Origin: Flavihumibacter fluvii | GTDB taxonomy: Bacteria > Bacteroidota > Bacteroidia > Chitinophagales > Chitinophagaceae | Length of the DNA stretch: 64,000 nt | Direction of reading: 5' to 3' | Assembly (NCBI RefSeq): GCF_018595675.2 | Contig: NZ_CP092333.1 | Coordinates: forward strand, 2,938,001-3,002,000 | Shown here: positions 34,645 to 44,392 of the stretch, piece by piece | How the letters are laid out: every line of letters begins with the position of its first letter | Numbering within the stretch: position 1 is the stretch's first letter | Program-made: the position numbers and the translations under genes | The notes under the pieces: model-generated | What the model was told of the DNA's origin: nothing | Databases searched by the model: none | The model's input: only the letters and a program-made list of their open reading frames with translations

Positions 34645-35454
34645 ATGGCCATAGCATTCCCATTGAAAAAGAACATGCTGTTGGTATGGCTTGTGCTGGG
34701 TTGCGCCATGGTGGCACCAGCTCAAACAAAAGACCTGCCGCTGCCCGGGGAAGTATTTACTGTAGCGGGATCAACAGCTTTCATCCTATTACCGGAAAAG
34801 AAAACTGGAGATACCAGTGCTGTACCCTGGGTTTGGTATGCACCCACTTTGCCGGGCTTACCCGGACCGGAAGAATTGTGGATGTTCAAACAATTCCTGG
34901 CAGCCGGAATCGCCATTGCCGGAATTGATGTGGGCGAATCAATGGGCAATGCAGCAGGTAGAAAAATCTATACATCATTTTATCATGAATTGATTGCAAA
35001 CAGGCATTATGCGGCATTGCCGGTTTTATTGGCACGCAGCCGTGGCGGCCTGATGCTGTACAACTGGGCGGTTGAACATCCGCAGCAGGTTGGGGCGATT
35101 GCCGGAATTTACCCAGTATGCGATCTCGCTTCATACCCAGGAATAGAAAAAGCAGCAATTGCTTACGGTTGGTCCGTCAAAAAAATGCAACGCCGGTTGA
35201 CGGAAAACAACCCGGTTACCCGCGTACAGCCATTAGCCAAAGCGGGAATCCCTATCCTGCATTTGCATGGTGATGTTGATGAGCTGGTGCCACTGGAAAA
35301 AAACTCCGGGGCCATTGCCGAACAGTATAAAAAATACGGAGGGCCAATGACCCTGCTGGTCCAGAAAGGCCAGGGACATACTATGTGGGAAGGCTTTTTT
35401 CAATCGCAGGCTTTGGTGGATTTTGTGATCAGCCATGCGCTGAAACATCCTTAA
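34645..35454 (+). CDS. Secreted alpha/beta hydrolase
   Basis: A 269-residue protein with a signal peptide ([17 protein letters not shown], Met 11 may be the start). The nucleophile elbow is [11 protein letters not shown] (Ser in S-R-G-G), the acid Asp lies in HGDVDELVP and the His in [11 protein letters not shown]. The family (prolyl oligopeptidase/dienelactone-like) hydrolyses esters or small amides, and no substrate can be named. It begins at the base after the previous stop, so it is translationally coupled to DUF5009. Its stop shares the sequence TTAA with the stop of the GH95 gene on the other strand. Confidence 0.8.
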   Translation: MAIAFPLKKNMLLVWLVLGCAMVAPAQTKDLPLPGEVFTVAGSTAFILLPEKKTGDTSAVPWVWYAPTLPGLPGPEELWMFKQFLAAGIAIAGIDVGESMGNAAGRKIYTSFYHELIANRHYAALPVLLARSRGGLMLYNWAVEHPQQVGAIAGIYPVCDLASYPGIEKAAIAYGWSVKKMQRRLTENNPVTRVQPLAKAGIPILHLHGDVDELVPLEKNSGAIAEQYKKYGGPMTLLVQKGQGHTMWEGFFQSQALVDFVISHALKHP

Positions 35455-37904
35455 AAATCATACACATATTTTTTACCGGCTGCTGTTTCCACATCATAAT
35501 CTGTGGTTGGTTTTGGTGCCGGATTTTTCAGGTTTGCCTTCCTTGAAACAATTGGTTCTTTAAAAAGCGGAACCGTGTAAAAAGTGTTGGGATTATTTCC
35601 ACCCGGGTTATTGGCGATCTCACGGGCACCTTTCATGGTAAGCGGTGTGTAGGAACGGATCCGGCAATTTCCACCGATGGAAGAATAGATCACGAGTTTT
35701 TTCAATTGACCATTTTGCCAGGCCAGGTCGATGGTAAATCCACCGCGAGCTTTCAGTCCCTTTATTTCACCACTTGCCCATGCTGCCGGTAGTGCCGGTA
35801 AAACATGGATGGCGCCATCATGAGATTGCAATAACATTTCAGCTATACCAGCGGTGCAACCAAAATTGCCATCAATCTGGAAGGGCGGATGCGCATCAAA
35901 GAGGTTGGGGTAGGTACCACCACCCTCCTGGCTGCTATCCACCGGGCGCAACTGGTCGGTGATCAGTTTGAAAGCATGGTCTCCATCTAACAAACGCGCC
36001 CAGCAATTTACTTTCCAACCCATGGACCAGCCTGTAGAAACATCACCGCGGTAGACCAGTGAATTCCGGGCAGCCTCAAATAGTTCAGGATGCCGGTACG
36101 GTGAGATCAGGTTGCCCGGATACAATCCCCATAAATGGGAAATATGGCGATGCTTATCAGCAGGGTCATCCCAGTCCTTCATCCATTCCTGTAGCTGGCT
36201 GTGCTGGCCAACCTGCATGGGCGGCAGGTCGCCGATCTTTTCCTGCAGGCTGCGTACAAATTCAGGATCCAGGCCAAGGGTTTGTGCGGCCCTGATGGTA
36301 TTGCTAAACAATGAAAAAACGAGTTGGTTATCCATCGTTGTACCGGCAGAGATACTAAAACCCTGGTGTGCGTTTTCAGGTGAGGCTGAGGGTGATACCA
36401 CCCACCAACCAGTCGCTGGATCTTTGTATAACACATCCAGGAAGAAGGTTGCGGCGCCTTTCATAACAGGGTATACGGATGCCAGGAATTTTTGATCACC
36501 AGAGTAAACATATTTCTCCCAAAGGTGCTGGCATAACCAGGCCCCGCCTGTAGGCCATACGCCCCATGGTCCATCGATAGCGCCGGTCATGCGCCAGAGG
36601 TCGGTATTATGGTGCAATACCCAGCCTTTGGCGCCATACATCACCTGTGCAGAGGACTGGCCACTTATAGAAAGGTCTTTCACCATTTGCACCAGGGGCT
36701 CATGCATCTCTGTGAGGTTCGTGAGTTCCGCCGGCCAGTAATTCATCTCTGTATTGATATTATCGGTGTATTTACTACCCCATGGCGGATCTGTATGCGG
36801 GTTCCAGATGCCCTGCAGGTTAGCCGGTTGTCCACCAGGTTGGGAACAGGAGATCAGCAGGTAGCGGCCGAATTGAAAATAGAGGCTGACCAGTTGCAGG
36901 TCTTTTCCATTGCCAAATTGTTTAACACGTTCATTGGTGGGCAGGCTTGCCGCGGCAGGTGTTCCAAGGTCTAAGGAAACACGGTTAAAATATTGCTGGT
37001 AGAATTTAATATGGTCCTGCAGCGCGATAGCATAAGTTTTCTTTTTAGCCTTCGCCATTTGCGCATCGGCCAATAGTTTGGGTTCGCCGCTGAGGTCTTT
37101 ATAGTTTTTAAAATTAGTGGCCATAGTGAGGTAGATGGTCACCACATTAGCCTTCTGGACGATAATGGTGGAATCGCCGGACTGAATTGATCCGCCTTCG
37201 TTAAGAATATCCAGATCTGCATGAACTTTAACGCCGCCGGGTATGCCGCTGTGCGCCGGACCAGTTGCAGTGAGGCTTAACGAATTTGCACTGGTAAGCT
37301 TTACACTGCCTTGCTGCGGAGTGGTAAGCGAAGCCCTGAAACTGATGCTATTGGGCTTGCTGGCAGTCAGTCGAATCATTATCGCATGATCTGTAAAAGA
37401 GGAAAACAGTTCCCGCGTATAGGAAATACCGTTAACCGTATAAATAGTTTTTGCGACAGCGCGCTGGATATCCAGTTCACGCCGGAAATTGGTGAAAGCT
37501 TCATGTCCATCAAATTGTAAAAAGAGATCGCCAACCGGTTGGTACGGCATACCATGAACTTTTTCTGCGACGAAATTCTTGCTGGCCATAGCTTCAGCAT
37601 CCTTGTAATTGCCGGCATCGATGAGTTGCCGGATCTTTTGCAAGGCAGCTTTGCCGCCATTAGGGTTTGCGTTGGTATAAGGGCTTCCTGCCCAGAAATC
37701 ATCCTTGTTCAATTGCAGGTGTTCTTTTGCCGGATTCCCGAAAATCATGGCTGCCTGGTGCCCGTTGCCAATGGGCAGGGCTTCTTCCCAGGTCGCTGCG
37801 GGCTTGTCGTACCAAAGGACCATGGGGTTGGTTTGTGCCCATGCCCCAAAAAATGAACAGGACATTACAACAAGAAGGCACAAGGTTTTTTTGCAGGAAT
37901 TCAT
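35451..37904 (-). CDS. GH95 alpha-L-fucosidase (or alpha-L-galactosidase), secreted
   Basis: An 817-residue exported glycosidase with a signal peptide ([20 protein letters not shown]). The GH95 start [18 protein letters not shown] is followed by an (alpha/alpha)6 barrel. The barrel contains [17 protein letters not shown], with the conserved Asn pair used for water activation, and [10 protein letters not shown]-terminal [19 protein letters not shown]-like segment ([15 protein letters not shown]) completes the active site. GH95 enzymes remove alpha-1,2-fucose, and some act on L-galactose. It is the last gene of an operon with GH110-like, sulfatase and DUF2264 genes, 9 bases after DUF2264. This points to degradation of a fucosylated, sulfated glycan. 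Confidence 0.92.
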   Translation of the reverse strand: MNSCKKTLCLLVVMSCSFFGAWAQTNPMVLWYDKPAATWEEALPIGNGHQAAMIFGNPAKEHLQLNKDDFWAGSPYTNANPNGGKAALQKIRQLIDAGNYKDAEAMASKNFVAEKVHGMPYQPVGDLFLQFDGHEAFTNFRRELDIQRAVAKTIYTVNGISYTRELFSSFTDHAIMIRLTASKPNSISFRASLTTPQQGSVKLTSANSLSLTATGPAHSGIPGGVKVHADLDILNEGGSIQSGDSTIIVQKANVVTIYLTMATNFKNYKDLSGEPKLLADAQMAKAKKKTYAIALQDHIKFYQQYFNRVSLDLGTPAAASLPTNERVKQFGNGKDLQLVSLYFQFGRYLLISCSQPGGQPANLQGIWNPHTDPPWGSKYTDNINTEMNYWPAELTNLTEMHEPLVQMVKDLSISGQSSAQVMYGAKGWVLHHNTDLWRMTGAIDGPWGVWPTGGAWLCQHLWEKYVYSGDQKFLASVYPVMKGAATFFLDVLYKDPATGWWVVSPSASPENAHQGFSISAGTTMDNQLVFSLFSNTIRAAQTLGLDPEFVRSLQEKIGDLPPMQVGQHSQLQEWMKDWDDPADKHRHISHLWGLYPGNLISPYRHPELFEAARNSLVYRGDVSTGWSMGWKVNCWARLLDGDHAFKLITDQLRPVDSSQEGGGTYPNLFDAHPPFQIDGNFGCTAGIAEMLLQSHDGAIHVLPALPAAWASGEIKGLKARGGFTIDLAWQNGQLKKLVIYSSIGGNCRIRSYTPLTMKGAREIANNPGGNNPNTFYTVPLFKEPIVSRKANLKNPAPKPTTDYDVETAAGKKYVYDF

Positions 37905-37913
37905 ATGGTGAAA

Positions 37914-39125
37914 TTAATAGTCGACTTTATAATCTTTCCGGGCAGGTGCACCATTCCAGATTTTTTTGGCAGTCCAGTCAGCGGCAGGTGCTGTCCAGAA
38001 AGGATGGTTTGCCGGCAAGCCCAGCGGCAGGAAACCTACCGTGCATAAATACAGGCTGCCGGTACTGGTATATGTATCAGCAATCTCAGGCTGGTGCCCT
38101 GCAAAGCCTAACTGCAGCCAGCCATCGGCTGAAAATGTACCCCGCTGTTCGAAAATATGTTGAATCACTTTGGTGAGGCCGCAACGAACCTGGGCGGGTT
38201 GAATGTATTCCGGCAGTTTTTCCATCAGGGCAACCTGGCCCAGGGCCTGGAAGGCTGCATTACGGTAGGCCATCGAGCGGCCCATTACCGGGAAGTAGCC
38301 TTCGGGTGAAATAGATCTTTCAAGATATTCGGAATAACGCACCATTCTTTTCACTGCTTTTGTATACTCGGTTTCAGCCACCATTTTTTTCGCGACCATA
38401 ACGGCCAGCATATCTACCAGCATCGGGTGGATGACGAAGGAGTTGTAATAATCCATCGCAAAGTTTTCGCCGTCTTTGTACCAGCCATCCCCCACATACC
38501 ATTCCTTGAATTTCCTGTAGGCGATATCGATGCGTAAAGGATCATAGCCGGCGCCGATCTTCGCCAGGAAGGCTTCCGTGATACCGGCAAACAGGAGCCA
38601 GTTGCTATAGGCCGGTATGCGATCACGAAGGGAAGAGAATTCCAGGATAAAGCGGTGTTGTGTAACTGAATCCAGGGCCTTCCATAAACCGGGTGCCCGC
38701 AAAAATGCATGCGCCAGGAAAGCAGCATCAACAATGGGCTGCTGTTCTGTGCGGAAGTTGAGGTAATCGGGATGACCCGGATCCACTGCATGCGGCAGTC
38801 CCTTCAGCAATAATTCACGCAATTGTTTTCTTTGCTGTCCTTCCGGCGTGTTATCATCGGGCAAGGCCAGCCAGGGCGCAATGCCGGCCATGGTCCGGCC
38901 GACTGCTTCGAGGTAGGTCATGGCTTTTACATTGCCGCCATAACCCGGACCCAGCTCCAGGGGCATGTTCTTTTTGAGTGTGCCGGCAGCCAGGTTTTGC
39001 AATACCGGGTAGGATATTTTATACAAGGTCTGTGCCCAGTATTGGCGATCCTTTTCCCCAGTATTTTGAGCAGGCGCTGAGAAAGTTACGGCCAGCAATA
39101 ACCCAACCAGTAAAAGGTTTTTCAT
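37914..39125 (-). CDS. DUF2264 domain protein, secreted
   Basis: A 403-residue exported protein with signal peptide (MKNLLLVGLLLAVTFSAPAQ). The body matches DUF2264: LEAVGRTMAGIAPWLALPDD near residue 75, then GDGWYKDGENFAMDYYNSFV and IHPMLVDM near 225. The fold is an all-helical (alpha/alpha) barrel. Some relatives may be unsaturated-uronyl or similar hydrolases, but I know of no settled activity for the family. It lies 11 bases after the sulfatase and 9 before GH95, so it takes part in the same glycan breakdown. Confidence 0.85.
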   Translation of the reverse strand: MKNLLLVGLLLAVTFSAPAQNTGEKDRQYWAQTLYKISYPVLQNLAAGTLKKNMPLELGPGYGGNVKAMTYLEAVGRTMAGIAPWLALPDDNTPEGQQRKQLRELLLKGLPHAVDPGHPDYLNFRTEQQPIVDAAFLAHAFLRAPGLWKALDSVTQHRFILEFSSLRDRIPAYSNWLLFAGITEAFLAKIGAGYDPLRIDIAYRKFKEWYVGDGWYKDGENFAMDYYNSFVIHPMLVDMLAVMVAKKMVAETEYTKAVKRMVRYSEYLERSISPEGYFPVMGRSMAYRNAAFQALGQVALMEKLPEYIQPAQVRCGLTKVIQHIFEQRGTFSADGWLQLGFAGHQPEIADTYTSTGSLYLCTVGFLPLGLPANHPFWTAPAADWTAKKIWNGAPARKDYKVDY

Positions 39126-39136
39126 AACAGTTTATT

Positions 39137-40585
39137 TTAACGCACAGTAGCTGCAGGCCGCACTTCAGTGCCCACACTTTTGGTCAATCCATCACCCAGG
39201 GCCTGCCTGTATTTGTCAGCAATCTTACTAAGTTGTTTCACTACTTCAGGGTATTGGTCTTTCTGGTCGCGGTCTTCGCCCGGATCGTTATATAAATTAT
39301 ACAGCGCAAGGGGTACAGATTCTGTGCTATATTCTCCCGGGAAGCCATCGTTCCCGATGGTGGCAGGCGGACTATATGACCTTGAACTGGCAGGGAAAAC
39401 CAGTTTCCATGGGCCTTTGCGGATGGCCTTCAGGTTATTGTAATCATAGTAATACGCAAATTCGTCGCGCGCAACAAAGTTGTCATCACCCAACAAATGC
39501 TTACTGAAATCAACACCATCAATTTTTTGTACAGGCATTTTTGCCCCGCAAATTTTCACCAGTGTAGGCAGGATATCTATGGTAGACAACAATTTTGATG
39601 ATACAATGCCGGGCTTAATTTTTCCAGGCCAACTTATGATGGCAGGCACTTTCAATCCGCCATCCCAGGCGGTCCCTTTTCCTTCGCGTAACCCACCACT
39701 ACTGCCGGCATGGTTGCCATAATTTAACCATGGACCATTATCGCTGGTGAAAATAACAATGGTGTTATCCTCCAGCTGGTTTTCCTGCAGCGCTTTCAGG
39801 ACTTCGCCAACGGACCAATCCACTTCTTCCATCACGTCACCAAATAAACCGGCACCACTCTTTCCTTTGAATGCAGGTGAAGCTGCGATGGGCACATGGA
39901 CCATGGAATGTGCGAGGTATAGGAAGAAAGGTTTCTTTTTATTCTTGTTGATAAAACTGACTGCCCTTTCGGTATACATTTTTGTGAGTGTCGCCTGGTC
40001 GTCTAATGTATTCAGCGTTCTGGTGGTGGTATTGCCATCGATCAGGGGCAGCATTGGGTAAGTTGAACGGTAATTAGCAGTATCGTACTTGTATGGCGTG
40101 CCGTCGTAATACACCGGCCACATGTCATTGGAATAAGGAAGGCCGAGGTATTCATCAAATCCCTGCTGGAGAGGCAGGAAGGGCACGCGGTTGCCCAGGT
40201 GCCATTTTCCCACCATACCGGTAGCATAACCACGGTCTTTGAGCAATTCAGCGATCGTTTCCTCTTTTGGGTTCAATGCGATGGCAGCGTTATGGTCAAA
40301 GGCGCCGGAGATGCCGATACGTGTAGGATAACAGCCGGTCATCAAGGCGCTGCGTGATGCGCTGCAAACCGCTTGTGCGGCATAGAAATTAGTGAGTCGC
40401 ATACCCTGGCTGGCGAGTGCGTCGATGTTCGGCGTTCTGTATGGTCCACCGCCATAGCAGACCGGATCACCGTAGCCCATGTCATCCATGAAGATGATGA
40501 CAATGTTGGGGGGAGCCGGGGCCGCTATACCAGCCATACTGGTCAATAAAACACAGGAGAGAAACAGTTGTGTTATCTTTCTCAT
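39137..40585 (-). CDS. Sulfatase (arylsulfatase family, Cys-type)
   Basis: A 482-residue exported sulfatase. The signal peptide is MRKITQLFLSCVLLTSMAGI then AAPA. The metal-binding DDMGYGD (about residue 34) and the formylglycine motif CSASRSALMTG are present, so the Cys must be converted by a maturase that is not in this window. Later residues GKWHLG, FTSDNGPW and GLREGKGTAWDGGLKVP complete the S1 active site. It should remove sulfate esters from a host or algal glycan. The start overlaps the end of the GH110-like gene by four bases. Confidence 0.92.
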   Translation of the reverse strand: MRKITQLFLSCVLLTSMAGIAAPAPPNIVIIFMDDMGYGDPVCYGGGPYRTPNIDALASQGMRLTNFYAAQAVCSASRSALMTGCYPTRIGISGAFDHNAAIALNPKEETIAELLKDRGYATGMVGKWHLGNRVPFLPLQQGFDEYLGLPYSNDMWPVYYDGTPYKYDTANYRSTYPMLPLIDGNTTTRTLNTLDDQATLTKMYTERAVSFINKNKKKPFFLYLAHSMVHVPIAASPAFKGKSGAGLFGDVMEEVDWSVGEVLKALQENQLEDNTIVIFTSDNGPWLNYGNHAGSSGGLREGKGTAWDGGLKVPAIISWPGKIKPGIVSSKLLSTIDILPTLVKICGAKMPVQKIDGVDFSKHLLGDDNFVARDEFAYYYDYNNLKAIRKGPWKLVFPASSRSYSPPATIGNDGFPGEYSTESVPLALYNLYNDPGEDRDQKDQYPEVVKQLSKIADKYRQALGDGLTKSVGTEVRPAATVR

Positions 40586-42456
40586 TTTGGCAGGATGAAT
40601 TTTGGCTGAAAGAATTTTTCTTCTTTTAATTGCAGTGCTTTCCTGGGCATGTTTTCCACGCTGATACTCCGGCCCAGCACATCCCCAATAATTTTGTTCT
40701 TTGCGATCACCACATTTTTACAGGCGTTGAAACTGAGTCCGGATTTTCGGCTATGGAAGGGCGTGAACTGGTAACTGCGTTCGATGGTATTGTTGCTGAA
40801 CTCCAGTCCATCAACCGACAAAGCATACAGGATGGGATAATCAAAGGGATGGAATTTGTTCCCGGTGATCTTTATATTACGGTGATACGCCGGGCCTTTG
40901 GGGTCCATCACCGGAATCTCCGGCAGTATAGAAATGATCCCTTCACAAAACTGGTAATTGGAAGTGAGACATGGCGCCAGGAAATCATTGCCTGTAATAG
41001 TCACATCCCGAACGCCACCGGATTCATACCAATTGTTGGCATCACCGGCGATGAGGATAGCCGATCCGCTGGAAGAAAAAACATTATTTGCAATCAGCAC
41101 TTTACCGGGTGTGGACACCAGGATACCCCGGGCGCGGTTACTTTTAAAGCGGCTATTGGTGATGATTACATCGGGTACCCAGGTGAGGTTTTCCAGCGCA
41201 TCGCCTTCCGTAATGGAGGCAGGTATGGCATTTTCAAAGTCCACTTCAAATGTTTCATCAGATAACCGGGTGAAATTTTTCAGGGTGCCGGTAGCAATGG
41301 TTGTCATCCCGGTATTTTCAATGAATCCGATAATTTCCCCACTCCGGCCCCAGGTCATGCCAACACTTTGATGATGCATGAACTTACACAACAATTTTTG
41401 GTCAGAGAGTCTTTTCATGATCCGCACACTAGTACCATGTACATTGATCGGGTCATCCATGAGGCCTTCGAATTCACAATCATTTACACTGATTGAACCT
41501 TTGCAATTAGAAAAGTGGAAGCCATCGTCGTGGCCGCTGAGAAACCTGCCCTTTGCTTTATTGGGCCCCACCGTCACATGCTGCATGGTGAGGTTTGAAC
41601 TGTATTGCGATAAGACACCCAGTCCGGCGGTATGGAAGATCTTCAGGTTATCCAATTTGATATCATGGCTATCCGTGATGAATATGCCCGCATGGTCGCG
41701 TTCATTATGCCGTAGCACCAGCATGTTCCCTGTTTTGGGCTTGCGGGCAAAATTATAATTCAGGCGAACCAGTCCGGGAGATAATCCGGTAGCCGTATAG
41801 TTATTCCAGTTGCTGCCCAGGCAGGCTTCGTCACCGGTGCCCTGCGCGATCAGGCGAGACTCTGCATCAAACTCCATCACGCCCCACCATGCGCTTTTCC
41901 AGCCCTCGCCCACAAAAACCAGTTTACCATTTTCAATGATATAGGGCGATTCAATATAATTGATCTGCAGGTCTATATATTGTGGGGCAACCTGCACCAC
42001 TTTGCCTTGTGCAGTGAGGGGAATATCCCAATCGACCTGCAGGTTTTGGATGGACACATTGCCGGACTGGTCAATGGTAATTGGCTGCATGCGGTCGTGC
42101 ATGATGAGATCCGCCCCATTACCTTCGATGGTCAGTTGTTTGAAATGTTCGACCAGGATGGCGAGGCGTTTGGGATTACTGTTGGTGGTATTCGACTCGA
42201 AATAGGTTCTCTCTTTGCTGTACTGTGGCCAGAAATCGTAGCGGCCTTTATCAAAAACAAGGATGGGATTCTTTACCGTGCGGCACTGCTCCAAAGCTTT
42301 AATAATATAAGGCGTGGCATTTAACCGCGAATCGGGATGAAGTCCGAATGACCGGATATAAATCGTATCAGCTGGTTGTGCAGAAAGCGCTAAGACCCAA
42401 ATGCACAGGCATAAAAAAAGCCCTGTTCTTCTTACAATAGTTTGGCAATTCAACAT
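40582..42456 (-). CDS. GH110-like right-handed beta-helix glycosidase
   Basis: A 624-residue exported protein (signal peptide ending WVLALSAQPAD). Successive strands form a right-handed parallel beta-helix (LTIEGNGADLIMHD, VSIQNLQVDWDIPL, VTITGNDF, IKITGNKFH). The block FLSGHDDGFHFSNCKGSIS then CEFEGLMDDPINVHGTSVRI strongly recalls GH110 alpha-1,3-galactosidases, where paired Asp residues are catalytic. I give the family with moderate confidence because polysaccharide lyases share the fold. It is first in the four-gene glycan operon. Removal of terminal alpha-galactose before desulfation and defucosylation is a reasonable inference. Confidence 0.72.
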   Translation of the reverse strand: MLNCQTIVRRTGLFLCLCIWVLALSAQPADTIYIRSFGLHPDSRLNATPYIIKALEQCRTVKNPILVFDKGRYDFWPQYSKERTYFESNTTNSNPKRLAILVEHFKQLTIEGNGADLIMHDRMQPITIDQSGNVSIQNLQVDWDIPLTAQGKVVQVAPQYIDLQINYIESPYIIENGKLVFVGEGWKSAWWGVMEFDAESRLIAQGTGDEACLGSNWNNYTATGLSPGLVRLNYNFARKPKTGNMLVLRHNERDHAGIFITDSHDIKLDNLKIFHTAGLGVLSQYSSNLTMQHVTVGPNKAKGRFLSGHDDGFHFSNCKGSISVNDCEFEGLMDDPINVHGTSVRIMKRLSDQKLLCKFMHHQSVGMTWGRSGEIIGFIENTGMTTIATGTLKNFTRLSDETFEVDFENAIPASITEGDALENLTWVPDVIITNSRFKSNRARGILVSTPGKVLIANNVFSSSGSAILIAGDANNWYESGGVRDVTITGNDFLAPCLTSNYQFCEGIISILPEIPVMDPKGPAYHRNIKITGNKFHPFDYPILYALSVDGLEFSNNTIERSYQFTPFHSRKSGLSFNACKNVVIAKNKIIGDVLGRSISVENMPRKALQLKEEKFFQPKFILPK

Positions 42457-42521
42457 TGTTGTAATATAACAATTAAGGCAATTGCAACCATATGAAAAAA
42501 ACAGTGGCTGGACGTTGTATC

Positions 42522-43013
42522 CTATTTTGATTTATGCACTTCCAATTCAATCTCGATCAAAAATTCAGGCAGGGCCAGTTCCCGAACACCCAGCCAGGAA
42601 CCGGTAGGAAATCGCTTTGGGTAGATGGAATTGCGGTAAGCAGATTGTTTCAGGAATTCAGGCATATTGGTCGTGAACACATTCTCAACCACCACATCAT
42701 CGAATGTACAACCATAATGCTTCAACACTTTATCGAGGTCGCTATAACAATTCTTCATTTGTTGCAACAGGTCGCCTTTCGCCGTCGGTGCGCCGGCATC
42801 ATCCATGCTTACTGCACCCGAAATTTTAATATCGTCGCCAATCCTCACTGCATGGGCGTATCCATACGCTTTTTCAACGTCCGGCCGCAGGTAGAAATAC
42901 TCCGGCGTATCCACCTGTAATGTTTTTTCAATGATCACTTCCTTTTTCTCTTCTTTACAACTTTGCAGCAACGATAGCGCGGTAATAACAAATACAATAA
43001 ATTTTACTTTCAT
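42522..43013 (-). CDS. RidA-family lipoprotein (exported)
   Basis: A 163-residue protein with a lipoprotein signal peptide (MKVKFIVFVITALSLLQSC; lipobox LLQSC). It then has a complete RidA/YjgF domain: YAHAVRIGDDIKISGAVSMD, DLLQQMKNCYSDLDKVLKHY, VVENVFTTNMPEF and LPEFLIEIELEVHK. RidA is normally a cytosolic enamine/imine deaminase. The Arg used for substrate carboxylate binding lies in the conserved VRELAL segment. Export as a lipoprotein is unusual and suggests a different ligand. It is last in an operon with an MFS transporter (17-base gap), a DUF1624-like membrane protein and an SDR enzyme. Confidence 0.85.
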   Translation of the reverse strand: MKVKFIVFVITALSLLQSCKEEKKEVIIEKTLQVDTPEYFYLRPDVEKAYGYAHAVRIGDDIKISGAVSMDDAGAPTAKGDLLQQMKNCYSDLDKVLKHYGCTFDDVVVENVFTTNMPEFLKQSAYRNSIYPKRFPTGSWLGVRELALPEFLIEIELEVHKSK

Positions 43014-43030
43014 AATGATTGTTTATTTTT

Positions 43031-44368
43031 TTATACGACTATTTGGACAAGTTGATCGGATAATTCTAATTGTTCTACCGCTTTAACATGCCGGCTGATC
43101 CTTATGAACTGGATCGCAAGGAATGCGCTCACCACCAATAGCGGGAAAACCAGGATGGTACTTTGCCAACTTACAGAATTCCTGAGCGGACCTATCAATG
43201 CAGGTCCGGTGGCATAGCCCAAATTGGATATGGCCATATATAAGGTAAACTGTGTAGCTGAAATTTTCTTCCAGCAAAATTGCATGGCAATTGCAAAAAT
43301 GCCGACCATTGAGAAAACATATAAGGTTGTATACCCAAATATATAGCCTGTAGTAAAGTATTTGGCAGCCCAGTAAATATTTGAAAAAGCCATAGATGTG
43401 GTTAAGACAATCAAAATAATATAGTAAACACTTAACATGCGAACTTTACCAAAGCGGTCGATCATGGCACCACCAATGACCATTCCCAGGATACCGCCGG
43501 TAAGTGCTGCTACCGAATAAACCTGGGCATATTCCTGGTCGGTCCAATGTAAAACCTGTACGGTAAAAATCGGGATCAGGGTGTTCATGAAATTAAATGC
43601 TGTACCCATGAGGTATAAAATCAGGGCAAGCAATAAGCTGTACCGGAGAGTGACAACTTTCTGTAATGATTTGAATAAAGTACCCCAGCTTTCCAGTTTC
43701 ATTTTTGCTGTTTCCGGAGATGCACATCCGGCCGTCCAGGGTAACAATTTTTCCCCGGGCCGCTCCCTTAACAATAGTGGCACTACCATGATGCAACTAA
43801 CGGTAACGGAAAGTGACAAGATCGCGGTTGAAAATCCATAGTTATTGATCAGCCAGCTTCCGGCTGCCAGAGACGCTGAAATGCCCACCGTTTTTGATCC
43901 CCACATCAAACCATTAGCCCTTGCCTGTTGGTCCAACGGCACAATATCAATTGCCATACCATCGGTGGCCACATCCTGGAAGGCACCAAAAAAACTCACG
44001 CAAAAACCGGCAACCATAAACTGTCCCAGGTTATTTAACGGATCGGGTACCATGGCCATACCAATAAAACTGCACATCAAACCCAATTGCCCAAATAGAA
44101 CCCAGGGCCGCCTGCGCCCCATAGACAAAAAGCTGTAACGGTCCATTAATGGAGCAACCAATATCTTGAAGGACCAGGGAATCCCGACAACCGCAACGAA
44201 ACTACCGATCTCGCCGGCACTCTTCCCATTCATCGCCATCCAGGCGGGAATGCCAAAATAAGTCATGCCTTCCGGGATACCTTGTGCCGCATATAAAGCC
44301 ACAAAACAGAAATACCGCAAAAATGTATGCTCTGTTAATGCCGGGAAATTTTTTGCTTGTTTCTTCAT
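43031..44368 (-). CDS. MFS transporter, AmpG/acetyl-CoA-transporter-like
   Basis: A 445-residue inner-membrane protein with 12 predicted helices. The first helix carries YAAQGIPEGMTYFGIPAWMA, and the loop between helices 2 and 3 has LMDRYSFLSMGRRRPWVLFG, matching the AmpG-like MFS branch that imports muropeptides or related compounds. The second half repeats GMVIGGAMIDRFGKVRML. The substrate is unknown. It lies 24 bases after the DUF1624-like gene and 17 before the RidA-like lipoprotein, so uptake may be linked with their chemistry. Confidence 0.85.
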   Translation of the reverse strand: MKKQAKNFPALTEHTFLRYFCFVALYAAQGIPEGMTYFGIPAWMAMNGKSAGEIGSFVAVVGIPWSFKILVAPLMDRYSFLSMGRRRPWVLFGQLGLMCSFIGMAMVPDPLNNLGQFMVAGFCVSFFGAFQDVATDGMAIDIVPLDQQARANGLMWGSKTVGISASLAAGSWLINNYGFSTAILSLSVTVSCIMVVPLLLRERPGEKLLPWTAGCASPETAKMKLESWGTLFKSLQKVVTLRYSLLLALILYLMGTAFNFMNTLIPIFTVQVLHWTDQEYAQVYSVAALTGGILGMVIGGAMIDRFGKVRMLSVYYIILIVLTTSMAFSNIYWAAKYFTTGYIFGYTTLYVFSMVGIFAIAMQFCWKKISATQFTLYMAISNLGYATGPALIGPLRNSVSWQSTILVFPLLVVSAFLAIQFIRISRHVKAVEQLELSDQLVQIVV

Positions 44369-44392
44369 CGTGGTATTATTGTATTATTTCTT

